Notes under the pieces: generated by a model
The model's database searches: none
What the model saw: only the letters and a program-made list of their open reading frames with translations
Told to the model about the DNA's origin: nothing
Assembly (NCBI GenBank): GCA_015904075.1
Contig: JABMDH010000086.1
Coordinates: forward strand, 44,608-65,426
Length of the DNA stretch: 20,819 nucleotides
Source: Nitrospira sp.
Lineage (GTDB): Bacteria; Nitrospirota; Nitrospiria; Nitrospirales; Nitrospiraceae
Direction of reading: 5' to 3'
Made by a program: the position numbers and the translations under genes
Shown: positions 15,157 to 20,819 of the stretch, piece after piece
How the letters are laid out: each line of letters begins with the position of its first letter
How positions within the stretch are numbered: position 1 is the stretch's first letter

Positions 15157-16275
15157 ATGCTGTCACAACTGCGTGCGATCATTCGGCGTCTCACCCGGCA
15201 TCGTTCGACCAGATTCACCTCCGAAGGCATTCACTTCCTGCTCTTTACCCTGGCGGTCGGTGTCGCGGCGATCAATACCGGCAACAATCTGTTCTATCTC
15301 CTGCTCGCCATGTTGCTGAGCATGATTTTGATCTCGGGGATCGCCGCCGAATACTGTTTGCGCCGGCTGGAATTCCATCGCCACCTCCCCGACCTCCTGT
15401 CCGTCGATGAGCCGGCGACCGCCACCCTGGTCATGAAGAACGGGAAATCCTGGTTGCCCAGCTTCTCGCTGAGACTGTTCGATGTGCATGACGGGGCTGA
15501 TCTTGACCGGGGTCTGATTGTACCGCAGCTGCTCCCCGGCTCAAGCCGTCTCCTGTCCTATCCGTTGCTCGCCACGCGCCGTGGTCTGCTGCGGCTGGAC
15601 GGAGTTCGTGTCGCCACGTCATTCCCCTTCGGGCTGTTTATCAAAAAGGCCTACTATCCTGTCGAGGGCCTGGCCCATGTCTGTCCGGCGATCACCCCAC
15701 TTGCGGACGATCTGCTGCGTGATCTGTTGGTTGCCGGGCAGGAGCAGACCAGTCACCGGAGAGGATACGGGAGCGATCTCTATAACATCCGTCTCTACCA
15801 TGCCGGAGACGACTCCAGGAACATTCATTGGGCCACGACGGCACGAACGGCAAAACTGATGGTGCGGGAGACCGAGGCGGACAATCAACGCAAGGCCGTG
15901 ATCCAGCTATCACTCCTCGCTCCGGATAGCCATGACCAGGTCTTTGAAGAAGCCGTGGCTCTTACCGCGTCATTGGTCTCTCATTTAGTCCAGCGGGGCT
16001 ATCAGCTTAAATTGATGGCAGGATCGGATTGTTCTTCGTTCGGGCAGGGTGACCCTCACCTGCTTGTCCTCTTACGTATGCTGGCGCTCTGTGAACGGCG
16101 TGCCCCAGGCGCAGAGATTCAACCGCAAGCGCATAGGCCGATCGAGCAGGAAGAGACGGAGAGCGGGAGGGTGATTGTCATACGGCCTTGGAGAGAAGGG
16201 GCCATGTCAGACACAGAAGTCCCTAGGGTCTGCATTGATGCAGACACATTCGCCGGATCTCCCCATGTCTCTTGA
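15157..16275 (+). CDS. DUF58-domain membrane-anchored protein
   Basis: This is a 372-residue protein starting at ATG 15157 after GAGGGG. Two close hydrophobic helices (about 24-62: FLLFTLAVGVAA and LLLAMLLSMILI) anchor it in the inner membrane. The DUF58 signature is at about 203-238: YGSDLYNIRLYHAGDDSRNIHWATTART, with the conserved R..Y..GD..R.I.W pattern. A VWA-like C-terminal portion follows. DUF58 proteins are regularly encoded beside MoxR ATPases and transglutaminase-like membrane proteins and are thought to work with them; the biochemical role is not established. The last about 25 residues overlap the tgpA start region, so the two genes are translationally coupled. The inverted-repeat element upstream may alter its expression relative to moxR. 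Confidence 0.85.
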   Translation: MLSQLRAIIRRLTRHRSTRFTSEGIHFLLFTLAVGVAAINTGNNLFYLLLAMLLSMILISGIAAEYCLRRLEFHRHLPDLLSVDEPATATLVMKNGKSWLPSFSLRLFDVHDGADLDRGLIVPQLLPGSSRLLSYPLLATRRGLLRLDGVRVATSFPFGLFIKKAYYPVEGLAHVCPAITPLADDLLRDLLVAGQEQTSHRRGYGSDLYNIRLYHAGDDSRNIHWATTARTAKLMVRETEADNQRKAVIQLSLLAPDSHDQVFEEAVALTASLVSHLVQRGYQLKLMAGSDCSSFGQGDPHLLVLLRMLALCERRAPGAEIQPQAHRPIEQEETESGRVIVIRPWREGAMSDTEVPRVCIDADTFAGSPHVS

Positions 16276-18454
16276 TCAAGCCCATCGGATCGTCTCCATC
16301 CTGCTCGCAGCCACCTCGTTTGTCGGGTTGGCGCTCAGTGCGCATCTGCCCGAATGGCTTACCCTCCTGACCGGTGTCGCGCTGCTCCTTGTGTTTCTAC
16401 GGGCTGTGGAATTCAAGGGGATCGATCTAGTCGCAGCAAAGCTGGCACTCTCCACCACGAGCTGGAATATCCTCGTGGTGACGGGGTTTCTCGGATTCTG
16501 GATCGATAGTCTCTGGATTTCCAGAGAGCTTCTTCCAGCCGGGATCCACTTTCTCCTGGTGCTTCTGGTCATCAAGCTGTTCAATCTCCAGCTTCGTCGG
16601 GACTACCTGCATCTCTATGCCATCAGTCTGGTCGCGATTCTGGCCGCTGCGTCCTTGACGAATGATCTCTGGTACCTGCCGATTTTCCTCGCCTATCTTG
16701 TCTGTGCCGTCTGGACGCTGCTCCTCTTTCAGCTCACAAAGAAACCGGAAGATATGGCAGCCGCTGCGGGAGCCGTCTCACTGACAGGAGAGCCATCGGA
16801 GCCCTCTCGCATGGTCTCCCCTCATCTCTTCTGGCTCACGAACGGGATGGCGGTTGCGACTTTTGGCGTCACCCTCATCATTTTCTTTGCCATCCCGCGG
16901 GTGGGCGGCGGGTTTTACCAGAAGGGGTTTGGACAGAATATCCGCTCCTCAGGCTTCTCGGACACGGTAGATCTCGGATCGATCGGGCCGATCAAGCGGG
17001 ATCCCAGTGTCGTGATGCGGGTGGAGATTCCGGATCGTGCCGGACACGAAGTCGGACGGCTCTATTTGCGTGGTGTCGCATTCGACCGGTACGACGGCCG
17101 ATCCTGGGCGAATGAACTCAGCCGCCGCCGGGTGATGAGTGAAACCACGCCGGGCACGTTTACCTTGCGACGGCATCAGTCGCAAGGGCCGGCTGTTCAC
17201 GGGCACGCCCTCCGGCAAAATATTCTATTGGAGTCGCTCGACACGCCTGTCCTGTTTGCAGCGCCCTTCGCGGAGAGCGTGAGCGGAACATTCTCAAGCG
17301 TCCAATCAGATTTCACCGGCGCCTTGTATCTGCCGTTTCCCGCCTCGGCACGCATTGAATACTCGGTGGTCTCTCGGTCCAATCCGGTCTTGCCGGCCGA
17401 TCTTCAGCCCCAGTCGATCTCGTATCCGGACTCCTTTGTCCGGTATTTTTTGCAAGCGCCCATACATTCCGACCGGATCGACGTCTTGGCGCAGGAGATC
17501 GTTCAAACCAAACGCTCCGTCTATGAAAAAGCACTCGCCATTCAGGAGCATCTCACCAGTCATTATCGATATAGCCTGGACGCCCCGCTGGCAGATCAGG
17601 TCAGTCCACTTGAGGAGTTTCTATTCAACCGGAAGACAGGCTACTGCGAACATTACGCCACGGCTATGGTGATCATGCTGCGCACGGTCGGCATTCCTGC
17701 CCGGCTAGTCACGGGATTTCTGGCGACTGAGTGGAACGAGTATGGCAACTATTATGTAGTCAGGCAGCAGGACGCCCATGCCTGGGTCGAAGTGCATCTG
17801 CCGCAGTCCGGCTGGGTCATGATGGATCCCACCCCGGCCATTGCAGAAGTTCCAGGTCCAACGTCTCCAGGCTGGCAGACGCTGGGAAGAATGCTGGATA
17901 ACGTCCGGCTTCGCTGGAATCGTCTGGTCGTGCAGTACAGCCCCGCAGATCAGCTCGCCGTTGTACGTGAAATAAAGAGCGGCAGTACGTCGGCAAAAAC
18001 TCTGGCCTGGGACTCCCTCTCTGCCCTGGTGACTTCCACGATGGTAGTCTTCGGGAGGGGCGCAGAGTCCCTCAGTAACAGCATCCTGCTCGTCGCCCTA
18101 CTCCTCGGGCTCGCCGTGATCGGGCTCGGCGCGGTTCTCTGGGTGAGGTTTGCGCGACCCTGGGAACGAACGCTATTCTCGAAAGCAGACAGACAAGCAG
18201 AACCGGCCATCAGTCATCTCTATCGGCAGATGATCCGCCATCTAGACAAACGAGGCATTGTGAGACCGGCCGCCATGGCGCCGCTGGAACTCATTCGTCT
18301 CACCCAAGAGCAGTGGAAAGACGCCGGGTCAGCAGTCGGCACCATCACGGCCCTCTACTGCCGGGGTCGATTCGGCCAGATGCCGTTGACAAGCGAAGAG
18401 TTTCAATCCGCTCAAGACAACCTGCGCCACTTGATGGCGCTACCCCGGCTATAA
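16265..18454 (+). CDS. TgpA-like transmembrane transglutaminase (DUF3488 / transglutaminase / DUF4129)
   Basis: This is a 729-residue protein if started at ATG 16265, which overlaps the DUF58 gene by 11 bases. An ATG at 16238 with an AGGG nine bases upstream is a fair alternative; starting earlier seems unlikely. The N-terminal part has about six membrane helices (DUF3488/TgpA_N), ending near the FFAIPRVGGGF motif that precedes the periplasmic region. A transglutaminase-core domain then carries a complete triad: Cys461 in GYCEHYA, His505 in DAHAWVEV, and Asp521 in MDPTP. A last membrane helix near 615-640 is followed by a cytoplasmic DUF4129-like tail. TgpA of Pseudomonas aeruginosa is essential and has periplasmic transglutaminase activity. 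With MoxR and DUF58 it forms the usual trio. The 3' end is partly repeated 1,070 bp downstream. Confidence 0.9.
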   Translation: MSLDQAHRIVSILLAATSFVGLALSAHLPEWLTLLTGVALLLVFLRAVEFKGIDLVAAKLALSTTSWNILVVTGFLGFWIDSLWISRELLPAGIHFLLVLLVIKLFNLQLRRDYLHLYAISLVAILAAASLTNDLWYLPIFLAYLVCAVWTLLLFQLTKKPEDMAAAAGAVSLTGEPSEPSRMVSPHLFWLTNGMAVATFGVTLIIFFAIPRVGGGFYQKGFGQNIRSSGFSDTVDLGSIGPIKRDPSVVMRVEIPDRAGHEVGRLYLRGVAFDRYDGRSWANELSRRRVMSETTPGTFTLRRHQSQGPAVHGHALRQNILLESLDTPVLFAAPFAESVSGTFSSVQSDFTGALYLPFPASARIEYSVVSRSNPVLPADLQPQSISYPDSFVRYFLQAPIHSDRIDVLAQEIVQTKRSVYEKALAIQEHLTSHYRYSLDAPLADQVSPLEEFLFNRKTGYCEHYATAMVIMLRTVGIPARLVTGFLATEWNEYGNYYVVRQQDAHAWVEVHLPQSGWVMMDPTPAIAEVPGPTSPGWQTLGRMLDNVRLRWNRLVVQYSPADQLAVVREIKSGSTSAKTLAWDSLSALVTSTMVVFGRGAESLSNSILLVALLLGLAVIGLGAVLWVRFARPWERTLFSKADRQAEPAISHLYRQMIRHLDKRGIVRPAAMAPLELIRLTQEQWKDAGSAVGTITALYCRGRFGQMPLTSEEFQSAQDNLRHLMALPRL

Positions 18455-18467
18455 GCAGCACTCAATC
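18433..18467 (+). repeat. 35-bp direct repeat, left copy (tgpA 3' end)
   Basis: This stretch spans the last codons of tgpA (MALPRL and stop) and a few bases beyond. It matches 19503-19537 at 31 of 35 positions, including two uninterrupted ten-base blocks, TACCCCGGCT and TAAGCAGCAC. Together the copies bracket the nucleotidyltransferase pair. Confidence 0.7.
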
Positions 18468-18547
18468 CTCAGCCATCGCGTCTCAGCACTTCTCATCGAG
18501 GGGCGTGATTTCTCCGCTCGAAACGAGTATGCTTCAACGGATACACC

Positions 18548-18805
18548 ATGGCGCCATCCATCACACACCGTGCGATACCGATAGAACCTGGGGCCCAGCC
18601 GGTACACCGGATCGAAGTGGTCGATGACATCATGGCTGAGGTCCTGCGGAAGAAAACGCCGGCTGAACGGCTGGCGATTGGCTTTGGCCTGTGGCGCTCC
18701 GCCCGAACGTTGCTTCGTGGACAATTGAGCTCGCTTCATCCCGAGTGGGATGCGGTGCATCTCGATCGGGAAGTCGCGCGGAGACTCTCCCATGGAGCTG
18801 TATGA
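18548..18805 (+). CDS. Small protein paired with a nucleotidyltransferase (possible antitoxin)
   Basis: This is an 85-residue soluble protein starting at ATG 18548. It has a helical C-terminal two thirds with KKTPAERLAIGFGLWRSAR and the ending LDREVARRLSHG, a pattern seen in small genes found just upstream of AbiEii-like nucleotidyltransferases. Its stop overlaps the next start by 14 bases, so the two are translated together. By position and size it could be an antitoxin or regulatory partner; no DNA-binding fold is evident. A weak ribosome site is the only caveat to the start. Confidence 0.6.
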   Translation: MAPSITHRAIPIEPGAQPVHRIEVVDDIMAEVLRKKTPAERLAIGFGLWRSARTLLRGQLSSLHPEWDAVHLDREVARRLSHGAV

Positions 18806-19358
18806 GCTCCTCGAACACATTGCGCGCACCTTCGAGCAGCTGGAGATTTCCTACCTGATCACGGGTTCTGTCGCCTCCATGGCGTATGGCGAACCTCGCC
18901 TGACAAACGACATCGATCTTGTCGCAGCCGTCGAGAGGAGGCATGTGCCGGCGCTGCTGGAGGCCTTTCCATCCCCCACGTTCTACCTCAGTGAGGAAGG
19001 AATGTGTGACGCGATTAAGTACCAGCGCCAGTTCAACATTATCCACCCGGGGTCGGGGCTGAAAGTCGATGTGGTTGTACGCAAAGACACGCCGTTTGAC
19101 CGCAGCCGGTTCACCCGCATCCGGAACCTGCGTCCAACGGAGCACTATGCCGCCGCGTTTGCCTCACCCGAAGATGTCATCATCAAGAAGATGGAGTATT
19201 ACCAGGCCGGCGGGTCCGACAAGCATCTCCGTGATATTACCGGCATGCTCACCATCAGCGGACCGGAGATCGATCAGGCCTATATTGCCGAGTGGGCCGA
19301 TCGCCTTGGCCTACGCCTGATTTGGGACATGATCCAGGAGCGACTCAAGCAACTCTGA
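18792..19358 (+). CDS. Nucleotidyltransferase (AbiEii/MNT-like)
   Basis: This is a 188-residue protein starting at ATG 18792 inside the end of the upstream small gene. A longer frame from ATG 18750 is open but would overlap too far. It has the polymerase-beta-type nucleotidyltransferase signature: GS at 25-26 in LITGSVAS, then GEPRLTNDIDLV with Asp40 and Asp42 as metal ligands, and a third acidic residue in KVDVVV near residue 94. The HAExxR-like region is replaced by SPEDVIIKKMEYY, which matches the AbiEii-type 'EDVI..K' motif. Related proteins are toxins that transfer nucleotides to RNA or tRNA in type IV-like toxin-antitoxin or abortive-infection systems; other members are housekeeping. 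The pairing with a short overlapping gene favours the toxin-antitoxin reading, without proving it. Confidence 0.75.
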   Translation: MELYELLEHIARTFEQLEISYLITGSVASMAYGEPRLTNDIDLVAAVERRHVPALLEAFPSPTFYLSEEGMCDAIKYQRQFNIIHPGSGLKVDVVVRKDTPFDRSRFTRIRNLRPTEHYAAAFASPEDVIIKKMEYYQAGGSDKHLRDITGMLTISGPEIDQAYIAEWADRLGLRLIWDMIQERLKQL

Positions 19359-19475
19359 GTAGCCTGCCAGCACTTTTCTTCTGAGCCCCGCTATCCGCCA
19401 TCAGCTTCGATCCTCTGTAGACCATCCTCCAGCCAGTCCCGCCTGTCACGCCTTTCCCGCATCCCGTGCCAGATA

Positions 19476-19502
19476 GACCAAACAGACCAGATCGACCAAA
19501 TG
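19476..19502. repeat. 9-bp tandem repeat (three units)
   Basis: GACCAAACA, GACCAGATC and GACCAAATG follow one another, and a degenerate fourth unit precedes them (19467-19475). They abut the right direct repeat. Confidence 0.6.
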
Positions 19503-19537
19503 AATGGCGTTACCCCGGCTGTAAGCAGCACGCAATC
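19503..19537 (+). repeat. 35-bp direct repeat, right copy
   Basis: This is the imperfect copy of the tgpA 3' end at 18433-18467. Here it is outside any gene; flanking bases on both sides are unrelated to those of the left copy. Confidence 0.7.
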
Positions 19538-19740
19538 TGCCGGTGTTCCAGCCCTTCAAACCGTCCCTCGCCCTGGCAAGCTCACGTAAGTAAGCAGCCA
19601 AACCATACTCATTACCCCTCCCATGGTTGGGGTGATTTATCCTGGGAAAAAAGGTATTCTCCCGGCCAAATATTGGTCTCCTTGCGATGGAGCTATCTCG
19701 CGAGTGTCCAGCAGATACATATAAAGTTCGATACGACTTC

Positions 19741-20724
19741 ATGACAACAAAGCCTGATACTGGAATCCGTGACAACCATAATCGAGGGACTGTTGCCGAT
19801 TTCCTGTGTGCGAAGATCCAGAGCGGTTCCAGGTTGTCTGTCGGTTCAGCCTATTTCACAATTTACGTCTACGACGCGCTCAAGGGCATCCTTGATCGTA
19901 TTGAACATCTTGATTTTCTTTTCGGTGAGCCAACCTTTGTGAACAGACTTGACCCTAGCAAGACAGAGAAGAAAGCCTTCATCATTGATGCTGATGGCTT
20001 GGAACTCGGAAACAAGCTTCAGCAAAAACGTGCGGCAAAGGATTGTGCCGACTGGATTGAGCGCAAAGTGGACATTAAGACCATCAAGCAGTCAAATCTG
20101 CTTCATGGAAAGATGTATCACGTTGGCACTGGCGGAGTGGAGGATGCGATTCTCGGTAGTTCCAACTTCACGGTCCGAGGTCTTGGTCTGGGTAACGGTG
20201 ACAATAACATCGAGCTGAATCTTATCGTAGACAGCAATCGTGATCGTAGAGAACTTAAAGAATGGTTCTCAGAGGTTTGGAACGACGCGAATTTAGTCAA
20301 GGATGTGAAGCAGGATGTATTGCTGTATCTGAGAAAGCTCTACGCAAACCAAACACCGAGGTTCATCTATTACCTCACGCTTTTCCACCTCTTCCGTGAT
20401 TATCTTGACGGCACCCGCGATCTAGACGACAACCTCCGCCGGGTTGCACTTCCAGACACCCACATTTGGCGAACACTCTTTTCTTTTCAGAAGGACGGCG
20501 CAAAAGCCGCTATCAATAAGATCCTGAATTACAACGGCCGCATTCTCGCTGACAGCGTCGGCTTAGGAAAAACTTATACTGCCTTGGCCGTCATCAAGTA
20601 TTTCGAATTGCGGAATGAGCGGGTATTAGTGCTTTGTCCAAAGAAGCTAAGCCGCAATTGGACCATTTACCGCAATCCAAGTTCTCTGAATCCGTTCTCT
20701 GAAGATAAGTTTCGTTATGACTGA
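19741..20724 (+). CDS. Phospholipase-D-domain/SNF2-type helicase, interrupted by an insertion sequence
   Basis: I start at ATG 19741 (MTTKPDTGIRDNH), since homologous proteins begin near this point; an ATG at 19687 would add 18 unlikely residues. Residues 1-190 form a phospholipase-D-like domain, with the HKD-type motif His122-x-Lys124 (HGKMYH) followed by LGSSNFT. A helicase domain then begins. Its Walker A is SVGLGKTYTA (Lys277), with ADSVGLGKT typical of SNF2/superfamily 2, and motif Ia is VLVLCPKKLSRNW. Family members run to about 1,000 residues with a second RecA lobe. Here the frame ends after FRYD because the TGA at 20722-20724 is the first three bases of the IS end. The base composition is AT-richer than the neighbours, suggesting transfer. 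PLD-SNF2 helicases are often in restriction or defence islands. This copy cannot be a full helicase. Confidence 0.8.
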   Translation: MTTKPDTGIRDNHNRGTVADFLCAKIQSGSRLSVGSAYFTIYVYDALKGILDRIEHLDFLFGEPTFVNRLDPSKTEKKAFIIDADGLELGNKLQQKRAAKDCADWIERKVDIKTIKQSNLLHGKMYHVGTGGVEDAILGSSNFTVRGLGLGNGDNNIELNLIVDSNRDRRELKEWFSEVWNDANLVKDVKQDVLLYLRKLYANQTPRFIYYLTLFHLFRDYLDGTRDLDDNLRRVALPDTHIWRTLFSFQKDGAKAAINKILNYNGRILADSVGLGKTYTALAVIKYFELRNERVLVLCPKKLSRNWTIYRNPSSLNPFSEDKFRYD

Positions 20725-20819
20725 CCTTCCCCCCGCAAACTAGACCATTGGCGAGGAAGTCCGACTGTGCTGAAATGGGCCCCACAGGAGGGGGCCATGA
20801 CCAGGAAACGGCACACGGA
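20722..20819 (+). mobile_element. Left end of an IS3-like insertion sequence (partial)
   Basis: The helicase sequence stops and is replaced by TGACCTTCCCCCCGC..., a TGA-initiated, C-rich terminus of the kind common in IS3-family elements. A short leader runs to a well-placed AGGAGG ribosome site (20786-20791) and an ORFA-like start. The right end, the target duplication and the full transposase lie outside the window. Confidence 0.75.
20797..20819 (+). CDS. Start of IS3-type transposase OrfA (partial)
   Basis: ATG 20797 follows AGGAGG by five bases. The seven visible codons read MTRKRHT, matching the common opening of IS3 OrfA proteins (MTRKRHT-E-E-type), which carry a helix-turn-helix DNA-binding region. 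The window ends here, so the assignment rests on the start, ribosome site and IS end together. Confidence 0.65.

Larger units (their letters stand above)
19359..19740. other. Non-coding stretch between the nucleotidyltransferase and the helicase
   Basis: About 380 bp without a convincing gene. It holds three tandem 9-bp units at 19476-19502 and the right copy of the 35-bp direct repeat at 19503-19537. AT content rises after about 19590 toward the helicase. Open frames here are short and have low-complexity, Arg/Pro-rich translations, so I do not call them. Confidence 0.6.

Noticed and set aside
19467..19502. Short tandem repeat as a CRISPR-like array
   Set aside because: Units are 9 bp with no spacers and there are no cas genes.
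19466..19744. 92-codon frame with Arg-Pro-Asn/Asp repeats
   Set aside because: The repeated residues come from the 9-bp DNA repeat and the rest is low complexity, with no ribosome site or recognisable domain.
1..20819. tRNA, rRNA, riboswitch or replication origin
   Set aside because: Nothing resembling tRNA cloverleaf sequences, rRNA, known riboswitch cores or an origin was recognised on reading; no covariance search was possible.

Overview
The window is about 20.8 kb of moderately GC-rich bacterial chromosome. Gene content and style (MoxR/DUF58/transglutaminase cluster, divergent tesA and ybbA-ybbP genes, ChaN-type lipoprotein, many lipoprotein and membrane genes) suggest a Gram-negative bacterium, plausibly Nitrospira-like. 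That assignment comes from recognition, not from a marker gene.

Layout. 1-2106: the C-terminal end of an M1-family aminopeptidase, then a lipoprotein of the PQQ-dependent glucose/sorbosone dehydrogenase family. 2121-12231: a tandemly duplicated accessory block. The inferred ancestral order, left to right, is ybbP-like permease (-), ybbA-like ATPase (-), tesA-like esterase (+), a small exported membrane protein (-), a SWIM zinc-finger/coiled-coil protein (-) and a ChaN-like lipoprotein (-). The duplicated unit is about 5.47 kb, with breakpoints inside the permease and inside chaN. The left unit (3228-6664) has also lost about 2 kb: the permease 5' part, all of ybbA and most of tesA. As a result the only complete ybbA, tesA and chaN are in the right unit, both permease copies are broken at opposite ends, and the small protein and SWIM protein are each present twice and intact.

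12357-13670 is a methyltransferase-like protein. 13846-18454 is a moxR - DUF58 - transglutaminase (TgpA-like) operon, a widespread trio in cell-envelope biology. Here moxR has an in-frame 126-bp tandem duplication covering the sensor-1 and arginine-finger region, and an inverted-repeat element lies between moxR and the DUF58 gene.

18455-20819 looks like accessory DNA. A small protein plus nucleotidyltransferase pair resembles a toxin-antitoxin or defence module and is flanked by imperfect 35-bp direct repeats of the tgpA 3' end. Then comes an AT-richer phospholipase-D/SNF2-type helicase, cut short by the left end of an IS3-like insertion sequence that runs off the window.

The main theme is duplication. 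The 5.5-kb block, the 126-bp moxR segment and the 35-bp flanking repeat all show about 7-13% divergence between copies, with no frameshifts inside the copied genes. Either related-strain DNA was stitched in by recombination, or an assembly joined two strain haplotypes. These explanations can be told apart with long reads.
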